Shown in pieces: positions 1-6,418 of a stretch of 12,294 nucleotides of DNA. Both the position numbers and the translations under genes were made by a program. Numbering within the stretch: the first letter of the stretch is position 1; every line of letters starts with the position of its first letter. This stretch comes from Prevotella sp. CAG:1058 (GTDB taxonomy: Bacteria > Bacteroidota > Bacteroidia > Bacteroidales > Bacteroidaceae). Where the stretch lies: NCBI GenBank assembly GCA_000433175.1, contig HF986711.1, positions 12,951 to 25,244 of the forward strand, written 5' to 3'. The notes below the pieces were generated by a model. It did no database searches. It worked only from the letters and a program-made list of their open reading frames with translations, and was not told the DNA's origin.

Positions 1-2497
1 GCATGGACGGACAGAGCAGGGGGCGCGAGATGATGTCGCGTGCGAGCCAGCCCGGCAGCGGATGCGGGGCTGCGCCGTATTTCATCAACACGTTGTTGAA
101 ATAGTCCTGGGTGCGGCGCGCGTCCTCGTCCCACCACTGGCGCAGGGTGGCGGTGTCGTGGCTCGATATGGTGCATACCGAGCGGTACGGGTTGCGGGAG
201 AGCACTCCGAAGCGGACGTTCGGGTCCTTGGGCATTGACTGCATCTCGAGGCTCAGTATCTTAAGCTCGTTCATCACCCACTGCACGCAGTCGGGCACCA
301 TGCCGAGGTCTTCGGCGCAGACAAGCATCCTTGTGGCGTCGATTATCTTTGGCAGCTTGTTCATGGCCTCGCGGTACCAGAACTGGTTGTTGCGGCGGTA
401 GAAGTAGTCGTTGTATATCTTGTTGAACAGATACTTGTCGCTGTCGTAAAGCGACTCGTATATGAAGTCGAACTGGACAGAAATCCTCGGGTGGAACTTG
501 TTGGCGTCCTTATGGTCGCGTACGAACAGGACGTCGCTGATAAGGGCATAGAGGCCGTCGCGCAGGTCGGTGTCGGCCTTGTCGGTCTTGCCGGCGAAGG
601 CAGCCTCAACCTTGCGCTGGGTGTCGTATTGCTCCTTCATGCGGTAGCGGCCGTCGTGCGACGGCTTGAGATACGTCTCGCGCACCATGGCGGCACGCTC
701 GCCGAACATGCGCTCGAGCACCCAGTCGGTGATGAAGGGCTCGGTGAACAGCTCTTCCTGGAAGTGCAGGCCGTAGGCCTCTATCTCCTCGCGCGTCATG
801 CCGAGCGACGGCGAGAACTGTCCGAGCAGTCCGTGTACGGAGTTGAAGGGTATCTCCCATATCCTGAAGAAGCCCAGCACGTGGTCGATGCGGTAGGCGT
901 CGAAGAACCTTGCCATGTTGGCGAAACGGCGTATCCACCACTCGCAGCCGTCTTTCATCATCTCGTCCCAGTTGTAGGTCGGCAAGCCCCAGTTCTGTCC
1001 GTTCACGGAGAAGTCGTCTGGCGGGGCGCCGGCCTGGCCGTTGAGGTTGAAGTAGCGCGGCTCCTGCCATACGTCGCAACCGTTGCGGTTAACGCCGATG
1101 GGTATGTCGCCTTTGAGCACGACGCCTTTCAGCCGGGCGTACCGGTGGGCGTCTGACATCTGCATGTCGAGCACGTACTGCACGTAATAATAGAAGGCGA
1201 CCTGCTTGAATGCCGCATTGCGCTGGTCTGAAAGGGCTGCACGCTCTGCCTCGTCGAAGTTGTGGTGGTCGGGCCACTTCGAGAATTGGGCCGTACCATA
1301 CTTCTCGCGCAGATAGCAATACTGGGCGTAAGGCACGAGCCACGACTTTGCCTCGTCGAAGAACTTCTTGAAGCCGGCAGACGCCAGCACCTTGCCGCCT
1401 TCCTGGCGGTACAGTATGTTGAGGTATTCGGTCTTGGCGTTGTTGACGCGTTCGTAGTCGACCTGCGGCAGGGCGTTGAGCTCCTGGCGCAGGGCTTCAA
1501 ACCTTTCGCGCTCTTTCTCGTCACTGATTGCGGGCAGGGCGTTAAGGTCAGCGTACTGCGGATGCAGCGCGAAGATGCTTATGCTGCTGTACGGATAAGA
1601 GTCGGTCCAGGTGTGCGTGGTGGTGGTGTCGTTGACGGGCAGCAGCTGCAGCACGCGCTGCTGTGTCAGGGCAACCCAGTCGATCATCTTCTTCAGGTCG
1701 CCGAAGTCGCCCACGCCGAAGCTGCTCCTTGAACGCAGCGAGAACAGGGGTACCTGCGTGCCGGCGCACCTTAAGTCGTATATGGGGAAAAAGGCTTCGT
1801 CAAGTTCGTACACAATGACGTCGCCCTCCTTCATGTCGGGCAGTTCCACACGGCGGTTCATGCAGTCTTCCCACAGCACGTCGGCACGGTCGTGTACGTC
1901 GACCGCCAGAAACTTGAAGTATATGATGTTGCTTTTCAGCTTGGTAACGTCTATGTCGACAATCCATTCATTGTAATTATGCTCTACCATGGGGATGGCC
2001 TTGAACACGTCCCATCCTCCGAGAACATCCTCGTTGCCGGTAACGGCAAGCCTCTGCTTGTCGGAGAGTTGCGGGGCGCGCACCTTGAGGCGCACGGTGA
2101 CGGGATAATCGCTTAGCGCCACGGGCAATATCTTGCGGCGGCGTATACAGTCAGTGAAGGCTGAACTATAAAGGTAGGAATCGTCGGGCAGGTCTATCCA
2201 ATGGTCGTACACGGTAATGGTGTCGCCGCGCAGGGTGTTAAGCTCGAGCCGGTGGGGCTCGTTGCGCCATTCGCTCCTCACCACGTTGTCCTCGCCGCGC
2301 ACCACGCTGTAATAATAATCAACGTATGTGCCCTTGCGCAAGTCTACCTTCAGGTTGCATGTCCATTCACGGCCGTTTACGGTCCTCATTCTGTATGGGG
2401 TCGACAGCTTGATGCCGTCTTTAACTCCCGTTATTAGATTTAAGACAAGCTCCTCGCCAAAGCTTGTTCCATAAATAACGCTCAAAAGTATATTCAT
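1..2497 (-). CDS. malQ: 4-alpha-glucanotransferase (amylomaltase), GH77 with N-terminal CBM20 domains; 3' end missing
   Basis: One open frame runs from the ATG at 2497-2495 to the left edge: 832 codons and no stop. Bacteroidota homologues are near 900 residues, so roughly the last 60 are probably outside. The enzyme moves maltodextrin units between alpha-1,4-glucan chains in the cytoplasm. Residues about 1-115 look like a degenerate CBM20-type starch-binding domain. Residues 132-230 are a clearer CBM20, with the LGGWD motif. The GH77 barrel starts near residue 246 (GTQVPLFSLRS). Catalytic residues are visible: nucleophile Asp538 in YRIDHVLGFF, acid/base Glu729 in CAEDLGMVP, and Asp781 in SSHDTATLRQWW. 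GDIPIGVNRNGCDVW and NGQNWGLPTYNW are further family motifs. The double-CBM20 layout resembles plant DPE2 and many Bacteroidota MalQ proteins. No signal peptide is seen. GC is high: 38 of 60 bases at 601-660 by hand count. It has its own promoter and a LacI-type operator upstream. Confidence 0.95.
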   Translation of the reverse strand, partial: MNILLSVIYGTSFGEELVLNLITGVKDGIKLSTPYRMRTVNGREWTCNLKVDLRKGTYVDYYYSVVRGEDNVVRSEWRNEPHRLELNTLRGDTITVYDHWIDLPDDSYLYSSAFTDCIRRRKILPVALSDYPVTVRLKVRAPQLSDKQRLAVTGNEDVLGGWDVFKAIPMVEHNYNEWIVDIDVTKLKSNIIYFKFLAVDVHDRADVLWEDCMNRRVELPDMKEGDVIVYELDEAFFPIYDLRCAGTQVPLFSLRSRSSFGVGDFGDLKKMIDWVALTQQRVLQLLPVNDTTTTHTWTDSYPYSSISIFALHPQYADLNALPAISDEKERERFEALRQELNALPQVDYERVNNAKTEYLNILYRQEGGKVLASAGFKKFFDEAKSWLVPYAQYCYLREKYGTAQFSKWPDHHNFDEAERAALSDQRNAAFKQVAFYYYVQYVLDMQMSDAHRYARLKGVVLKGDIPIGVNRNGCDVWQEPRYFNLNGQAGAPPDDFSVNGQNWGLPTYNWDEMMKDGCEWWIRRFANMARFFDAYRIDHVLGFFRIWEIPFNSVHGLLGQFSPSLGMTREEIEAYGLHFQEELFTEPFITDWVLERMFGERAAMVRETYLKPSHDGRYRMKEQYDTQRKVEAAFAGKTDKADTDLRDGLYALISDVLFVRDHKDANKFHPRISVQFDFIYESLYDSDKYLFNKIYNDYFYRRNNQFWYREAMNKLPKIIDATRMLVCAEDLGMVPDCVQWVMNELKILSLEMQSMPKDPNVRFGVLSRNPYRSVCTISSHDTATLRQWWDEDARRTQDYFNNVLMKYGAAPHPLPGWLARDIISRPLLCPSM

Positions 2498-2523
2498 AGT
2501 TAACAGGTCTTATAATTACGGTT

Positions 2524-2554
2524 CAAAGATAGTAATAAATGAAATAGGAATAAA
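2524..2554 (-). promoter_or_regulatory. Promoter of malQ (Bacteroidota type)
   Basis: Read on the minus strand, TATCTTTG at 2531-2524 matches the -7 consensus TAnnTTTG. TTTA at 2554-2551 lies 19 bases further upstream and is one base off the -33 consensus TTTG. The boxes place the transcript start near 2518, giving a leader of about 20 bases before the ATG at 2497. The surrounding sequence is AT-rich. I infer the promoter from consensus and spacing only. Confidence 0.7.
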
Positions 2555-2583
2555 GCATTTCAATATTGAAAAATATTTTTGTA

Positions 2584-2601
2584 CGTGCAAACGTTTACAC
2601 G
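2584..2601. promoter_or_regulatory. LacI-family operator-like palindrome upstream of malQ
   Basis: CGTGCAAACGTTTACACG is an 18-bp palindrome in which 8 of 9 base pairs match, centred on CG with half-site GTnAAACG. That is the classic shape of a LacI/GalR-family operator. It lies about 30 bases upstream of the malQ -33 box, near -75 relative to the predicted start. That position suits an activator or an upstream operator better than simple promoter blocking. No LacI-family gene is in the window, so the regulator would be encoded elsewhere. Confidence 0.6.
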
Positions 2602-2613
2602 CATGCGTATAAA

Positions 2614-2673
2614 TAAGGGCTGCAGCAGTATTACAGCCATGCGGGGACGCTTCCCCGGCCGCAGCGGCAGCCC
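2614..2673 (-). terminator. Probable terminator after the PAP2 gene
   Basis: On the minus strand an outer stem pairs 2673-2667 (GGGCTGC) with 2623-2617 (GCAGCCC). It can extend to about 10 bp with one mismatch. Inside is a second hairpin, CGGGGA/TCCCCG with a four-base loop at 2642-2657. The outer stem is followed by TTATTTATA, a U-rich tail in RNA. It lies just downstream of the PAP2 coding region and upstream of the malQ operator, so it would keep the two transcripts apart. The branched shape makes it less certain than a simple hairpin. Confidence 0.45.
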
Positions 2674-2693
2674 CTAAAACACGCCATAAAAGT

Positions 2694-2801
2694 TCACGGC
2701 CGCCATACCATGCTTATGCCCATCGGGCTTACGGCCACGTCTACGTTCTTGTTCCATCCGGTTATCTTGTCGGCTATCCAGTATCCGGCCTGCACCGACA
2801 G
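2694..2801 (-). pseudogene. Out-of-frame C-terminal segment of the PAP2 phosphatase
   Basis: If one of the two 29-bp repeats at 2802-2859 is removed, the PAP2 frame continues from Gly-Val through 35 more codons to the TGA at 2696-2694. This tail includes QAGYWIADKITGW and ends in SMVWRP. It resembles the C-terminal end of periplasmic Bacteroidota PAP2 proteins. The restored gene would be 570 nt, exactly 190 codons with the stop. In the sequence as given the segment lies in another frame and is not translated with the enzyme. Confidence 0.75.
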
Positions 2802-2859
2802 CACGCCTATGGCGGCACCTGCCGCCACGTCACGCCTATGGCGGCCCCTGCCGCCACGT
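2802..2859. repeat. Tandem 29-bp duplication inside the PAP2 gene
   Basis: Bases 2802-2830 and 2831-2859 are two head-to-tail copies of a 29-bp unit. They differ only at 2817 (a) versus 2846 (c). The unit encodes the segment after the catalytic aspartate. The difference is silent in the original frame (a glycine codon). Because 29 is not a multiple of three, the duplication shifts the frame and brings a TAG at 2809-2807 into use. Confidence 0.95.
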
Positions 2860-3292
2860 CGCCCCAGTGGTGGCGGTTGCGTGCCACGCGGTCAACGGCG
2901 GTCGCCGTGGCTACGGCATATCCGGCGACGCTTATCCACGGGCTTACCTTGCGGAACTCCTTGTCCAATATGGCCGCACCGCAAAAGGCCACCGAAGCGT
3001 GCCCTGACGGGAACGAGTGGCGGTCGGTGCCGTCGGGGCGGGTCGACTTTATCGAATACTTAAGGCCGTATGTTACGGCCACGTCGATAGCGAACGACGC
3101 GGCTGAATTTACAACAAGCCTCTTCCACGAACTCTGGCTTTCGACGCCGGCGGCCTTCAAGGCGAATACCGATACTGCCGGTACCAGACGCAGGTAATCG
3201 TCAATACCGTCGCCGTGGTATGGCTCGTACTGGGCCACACATCTTACCGACATGATGACGACTATAAGTGAAACAAATAATTTACGTAACAT
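2807..3292 (-). CDS. PAP2-family phosphatase, exported, C-terminus altered by frameshift
   Basis: This 161-residue frame begins with a signal peptide or first membrane segment (residues 1-21, MLRKLFVSLIVV...CVAQ), so the protein acts in the periplasm or inner membrane. All three PAP2 phosphatase motifs are present: K78-x6-R85-P86, P95-S96-G97-H98, and R135-x5-H141-x3-D145. H98 and H141 are the expected nucleophile and general acid. Such enzymes remove phosphate from lipid or isoprenoid phosphates such as undecaprenyl pyrophosphate; the substrate here is unknown. After GAAIGV the frame ends with seven unrelated residues (TWRQVPP), because of the 29-bp tandem duplication. The undisturbed protein would be 189 residues, so the last membrane segment is lost while the active site is kept. 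Activity is uncertain. GC is high, as in malQ (39 of 60 at 3001-3060). Confidence 0.85.
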   Translation of the reverse strand: MLRKLFVSLIVVIMSVRCVAQYEPYHGDGIDDYLRLVPAVSVFALKAAGVESQSSWKRLVVNSAASFAIDVAVTYGLKYSIKSTRPDGTDRHSFPSGHASVAFCGAAILDKEFRKVSPWISVAGYAVATATAVDRVARNRHHWGDVAAGAAIGVTWRQVPP

Positions 3293-3348
3293 ATTAATTA
3301 ATTGTTTTTACGGTCACTTCTATGCTGTGCAAATGACTTACACGCCGA

Positions 3349-3356
3349 CAAAGATA
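3349..3356 (-). promoter_or_regulatory. -7 promoter box upstream of the PAP2 gene
   Basis: On the minus strand this reads TATCTTTG, the Bacteroidota -7 consensus and identical to the malQ box. The start site would be near 3343, about 50 bases before the ATG at 3292. I see no convincing TTTG at the -33 position. Confidence 0.5.
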
Positions 3357-3463
3357 CTAAAAAAAATCGTACCCGGCAGCATGAAAAATTCTCTTTTATT
3401 AACTTGTGATTGTCTGTCGTAAAGACCGGCATTTCAAAATGAAACGTAATTGATAATCAGCGC

Positions 3464-3555
3464 ATTTGCGAAAGAGCATCTTTTGTGCTACCAAAGATGC
3501 CCTTTCAGCGTGCAAAAGACGCTCTTTCGGAACACAAAAGGCCGTCTTTTGTAAA
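3464..3555. repeat. Four-unit intergenic palindrome array with 22-bp period
   Basis: Four copies of the 13-bp core AAAG-N5-CTTT start at 3471, 3493, 3515 and 3537, exactly 22 bp apart. The N5 parts are AGCAT, ATGCC, ACGCT and GCCGT. Flanks are mostly GC/TGC before and TTTGTGC-like after the core. Units 1 and 3 are also close inverted repeats of each other over about 20 bases. The array lies in the 281-bp gap (3293-3573) between the radical SAM stop and the PAP2 start. The rest of that gap shows only the PAP2 -7 box. I recall similar AAAAG...CTTTT intergenic repeats in Prevotella-like genomes, but that is from memory. No function is known to me. Confidence 0.8.
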
Positions 3556-3573
3556 GCAACCGCAAAACACCTC

Positions 3574-4461
3574 TCAACCTCTTCTGCCGGAAAGCTTTAT
3601 TTTCTCGTGATAAAAATAATTTATAACGACGGGCTTTCCTTTTTCCGAACGTCCGTATGGCAGGTCGTTTATCCTATATGGCAGACTGTTGGTCTTGGTA
3701 TAAAGGGCTATGTCAGCCTCCAAAGCTTTCCAATAATCAAGACGTTTCTTATTATATATTTCATCATATAAAGGAAAAAGAGAAGCGTATTTTTCACGGA
3801 TATAATCCATTATCACTTTCTTGAACTGCCCTCTAAGATTAAGATTCTCAAGCCATACCAGATCCGCATAGTCCTTAACTTCGTCAATAATTGCCTTAAT
3901 GTCAGTTATTCCAGGGAAAATGGGTGAAACAAAGCAGACTGTTCTGATACCTGCATCATAAAACTTCTTCATTGCATCCAATCTGCGTTTTATACTCACA
4001 GCATTATCCATATCAGAACGAAACCGCTCGTCAAGCGTATTTACCGACCACGATACGGTTACCTTAGGAAAAGTCTTTAACAGGTCCATGTCACGCAAGA
4101 CAAGGTCAGACTTCGTGCAAATCATTATTTCAGCCTTACTTCCCTGCAATTCCTCAAGCAATCTGCGTGTACGGCAGAACTTCTCTTCATACGGATTATA
4201 GCCGTCAGTAACCGAGCCTATAACTATTCGCTGTCCGTCATATTTCTGTGGACATGCAATAGGTTTCCAGTTTTTTATGTCGAGAAAGGTTCCCCATGGC
4301 TCAACATGACCGGTAAAACGCTTCATAAATGAAGCATAACAATATTTACAAGCATGCGGACATCCCACATAAGGATTGACTGAATAGCCTCCGACAGGCA
4401 GCGATGACTTTGTCATAATACAGCGCACGTCAATCTCGTTTATAATTTCATTATCCATCAT
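3574..4461 (-). CDS. Radical SAM protein, SPL-like (resembles 'mobile pair protein B')
   Basis: A 295-residue cytoplasmic protein. C34-x3-C38-x2-C41 in VGCPHACKYCYASF is the radical SAM [4Fe-4S] cluster motif, with an SPL-like YCY ending. Other family segments are IGSVTDGYNPYEE (about 82-94), a CTKSDLVLRD strand (about 115-124), SWSVNTLDERFR (about 137-148) and SPIFPGITDIKAII. The sequence resembles proteins annotated as SPL-family radical SAM or 'radical SAM mobile pair protein B', which often sit beside a second radical SAM gene on mobile DNA. No partner gene is here. The reaction is unknown; spore photoproduct lyase activity should not be assumed. It follows the MBL-fold gene by 69 bases with no promoter-like sequence between them, so co-transcription is likely. 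A second ATG follows immediately (4458). GC is clearly below that of malQ. Confidence 0.85.
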   Translation of the reverse strand: MMDNEIINEIDVRCIMTKSSLPVGGYSVNPYVGCPHACKYCYASFMKRFTGHVEPWGTFLDIKNWKPIACPQKYDGQRIVIGSVTDGYNPYEEKFCRTRRLLEELQGSKAEIMICTKSDLVLRDMDLLKTFPKVTVSWSVNTLDERFRSDMDNAVSIKRRLDAMKKFYDAGIRTVCFVSPIFPGITDIKAIIDEVKDYADLVWLENLNLRGQFKKVIMDYIREKYASLFPLYDEIYNKKRLDYWKALEADIALYTKTNSLPYRINDLPYGRSEKGKPVVINYFYHEKIKLSGRRG

Positions 4462-4530
4462 TCACTTTTAATTTATCCCAGACTGATACTGACTTCTAAT
4501 ATTTTATACCAACGATTTGCTACTGTAAGT

Positions 4531-5313
4531 TTACAAATCCAATGATTCTCCGTCGTCAGGAATAAGCAGACGGCTCATATCCGCCTTATGATGCTGAGCT
4601 TCATTACGCAGTATAGCGCGGGTGGTCTGGCCGTGGTCTGTCGCATCCATGTGGACTGCTATCAACCTGACATTCTCAGGAAGTTCGTCAAGCATAGCCA
4701 TGACCTCCTGCTCGTCAGGAATAGCCGAGCCGTCTGTTCTTGAGAGTTCGGGGAAAACCGCACCTCCACAATTAACCACAATATAGTCAGGACAATATTT
4801 CTGAACCACATCCCGTGTGTTGTTGTCCCACTTGCAGTCGCCCATAATATAGACAGTAGGACTGTTTTCTGAAGTCAGGACATAACCGGAGACTGGTCCC
4901 ATGGCACGTCCTAATAATCCGTAGCCATGAGTTCCCGAAGTACGGTAAATAGTAATACCGTCTATGACTTTACTTTTATCAATAGCCACAACCTCTGTAA
5001 AACCGTCAAGCATGATTGCATCCTTATCTTGGGGTTGCGTATAAAACGGAATGTCTTTCGGTAAAAGATATTTTACAGTCGGGTCATAATGATCTATGTG
5101 ATTATGCGTAAGCAGTACCATATCCAAATCTTCAACTATCTCATTGACTGGCATAGTCAGATGTACCCGAGGAGTATTATAAACACCAAGTGCAGACTGC
5201 AATGTTCCCTTCTCTGCCAGCATTGGGTCAACGAGTATGTTCATGCCTGAATAATGAATCCTCAATGTCGCATTACGCACCAATCTTATAACAGTTCTCT
5301 CTTCCATAAACAT
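4531..5313 (-). CDS. MBL-fold metallo-hydrolase, UlaG-like
   Basis: A 260-residue metallo-beta-lactamase-fold protein without a signal peptide. The metal-binding motif H70-x-H72-x-D74-H75 is complete (LLTHNHIDHYD). Further likely ligands are H129 (SGTHG), D159 (IMGDCKWD) and H221 (AVHMDATDH). The N-terminal VRNATLRIHYSGMNILVDPM block is typical of the UlaG-like branch, which includes L-ascorbate-6-phosphate lactonase. Most members of this branch have no known substrate, so I name none. The ATG at 5307 (third codon) is an equally good start. It is divergent from the AraC-type regulator, a usual arrangement when such a regulator controls its neighbour. It is probably the first gene of a two-gene transcript with the radical SAM gene. 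Confidence 0.85.
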   Translation of the reverse strand: MFMEERTVIRLVRNATLRIHYSGMNILVDPMLAEKGTLQSALGVYNTPRVHLTMPVNEIVEDLDMVLLTHNHIDHYDPTVKYLLPKDIPFYTQPQDKDAIMLDGFTEVVAIDKSKVIDGITIYRTSGTHGYGLLGRAMGPVSGYVLTSENSPTVYIMGDCKWDNNTRDVVQKYCPDYIVVNCGGAVFPELSRTDGSAIPDEQEVMAMLDELPENVRLIAVHMDATDHGQTTRAILRNEAQHHKADMSRLLIPDDGESLDL

Positions 5314-5413
5314 TTTTCTTTATAAGTTTTACGCCTGCAAAGTTCGATAAAATCTACAGAAAGCACTATGCCCAAATAACCGGGAAATATGCCATTTTGA
5401 TAAATGAATGTAT

Positions 5414-5421
5414 TATCTTTG
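5414..5421 (+). promoter_or_regulatory. -7 promoter box of the AraC-family gene
   Basis: TATCTTTG at 5414-5421 is a full -7 consensus match. Transcription would begin near 5428, about 9 bases before the ATG at 5437. This makes the upstream in-frame ATG at 5404 untranscribed from this promoter and favours 5437 as the start. A TTTG at 5396-5399 is closer than the usual -33 spacing. Confidence 0.6.
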
Positions 5422-5436
5422 CAAAAAACACACAAT

Positions 5437-6336
5437 ATGAAAGAAACTACTAACCCTGAAAGACTCGTCAGTGTTCCGTTCAGCAAGACTGAATGTAATG
5501 TTGATTTTTACATCAACACCGGCACAGATAAAGACATCTGTGGTGTGCTCACAGAATACAAAGTATTCAAGACTGACTTTTTTGAATTTTTCTTTTTCAA
5601 CAAGGCAAACGGTTATCTTATTCTTAATTTTAGAAGAATTGACCTGCACGACAGAATGGTGCTGCTCCTGTCTCCACACCAAAAGCAAGAATGGCATGTA
5701 GATGAAAAAGAGTTGAAATACTCATTTCTCATATTTCGTGAAGACTTTATACGTACATTTATTGCAGACAAACTTTTTGTATACCGCCTCCACTATTATT
5801 ATCAGACGGACACTCCTCCATATTTATCAGCAGAAAAAGAGGAATCAGATGAATATATTGATCTCCTTAAAAAAATAAAACAAGAACTGACACATCCGGC
5901 AACAGACAGCTACCACATTATCGTTTCCGTGCTTTACTATCTCCTGCTGATTATCAACAGACAGTACGCGAAAGTCTGGGGACTACCTGCTGACATTCCA
6001 AAAAACAACTACGCTTTTCAATTTAAGCATCTGTTGGAAAAACATATAAACAAGAAACAAAGAGTTACAGAATATGCAGAAATGTTACATATAAGCCGTG
6101 TGACACTGAACAATGCCGTAACATCACAGTTCGGAGTTTCGGCCAACCATTTAATAAAACAACGACTACTGGAAGCTGTGAAAAATGAGCTGCTTTTCTC
6201 GGAACATAACATCAGTCAGCTGGCTGACGATTTTAACTTCTCAGACCCCAGCCATCTGATGCGGTTTTTCAAGAAACAAACAGGAAAAACATTCACACAA
6301 TATCTTGTCGATTACAATAACGGAATATATGAATAA
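5437..6336 (+). CDS. AraC-family transcriptional regulator
   Basis: With the ATG at 5437 the protein has 299 residues. An earlier in-frame ATG at 5404 would add 11 but lies upstream of the -7 box. Residues about 1-190 are an N-terminal sensing region with no domain I can name. It holds the aromatic stretch FFEFFFFN and a hydrophobic helix (SVLYYLLLIINRQY). The C-terminal 95 residues are the AraC double helix-turn-helix. The first HTH is around 210-230 (RVTEYAEMLHISRVTLNN); the second is around 259-281 (ISQLADDFNFSDPSHLMRFFK), followed by the conserved K-x-TGKTFTQY ending. It probably controls the divergent MBL-fold/radical SAM genes; control of the sus operon is less likely given the terminator between them. 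Parts are very AT-rich (14 of 60 G+C at 5581-5640 by hand count). Confidence 0.9.
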   Translation: MKETTNPERLVSVPFSKTECNVDFYINTGTDKDICGVLTEYKVFKTDFFEFFFFNKANGYLILNFRRIDLHDRMVLLLSPHQKQEWHVDEKELKYSFLIFREDFIRTFIADKLFVYRLHYYYQTDTPPYLSAEKEESDEYIDLLKKIKQELTHPATDSYHIIVSVLYYLLLIINRQYAKVWGLPADIPKNNYAFQFKHLLEKHINKKQRVTEYAEMLHISRVTLNNAVTSQFGVSANHLIKQRLLEAVKNELLFSEHNISQLADDFNFSDPSHLMRFFKKQTGKTFTQYLVDYNNGIYE

Positions 6337-6351
6337 CCATAATAGAAAAAA

Positions 6352-6388
6352 CCGCCTGCATAGCGATTTTGCTCATCCATGCAAGCGG
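6352..6388. terminator. Terminator between susF and the AraC-family gene
   Basis: The stem pairs CCGC-c-TGCAT (6352-6361) with ATGCA-a-GCGG (6379-6388), with one mismatch and a 17-base loop. Six A bases at 6346-6351 give a U-run for transcripts from the right, so it should end the sus operon mRNA after susF. CTTATTGTT on the other side gives weaker termination for the AraC gene. Its position between two converging genes fits a bidirectional terminator. Confidence 0.75.
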
Positions 6389-6418
6389 CTTATTGTTAAA
6401 CAGTAACTCTGTTGCTGA

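Noticed and set aside
491..1732. Long plus-strand open frames (491-1156 and 1262-1732) opposite malQ
   Set aside because: They are antisense shadows of a high-GC coding region. The minus strand holds an unbroken malQ frame with all catalytic motifs, while these frames show no recognisable domain.
2838..3197. Plus-strand open frame of 119 codons opposite the PAP2 gene
   Set aside because: It is the antisense shadow of a GC-rich gene that carries complete PAP2 motifs on the minus strand.
3464..3555. CRISPR array
   Set aside because: Only four units at a 22-bp period; the conserved part is split around a variable centre. There are no spacers of normal length and no cas genes nearby.
3466..3771. 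Plus-strand open frame of 101 codons overlapping the 22-bp array
   Set aside because: It begins inside the repeat array and continues antisense to the end of the radical SAM gene. No protein family features or promoter support it.
5404..5436. Upstream in-frame start (ATG at 5404) for the AraC-family gene
   Set aside because: The -7 promoter box at 5414-5421 lies inside this extension, so the first codons would not be transcribed. The ATG at 5437 is the better start.
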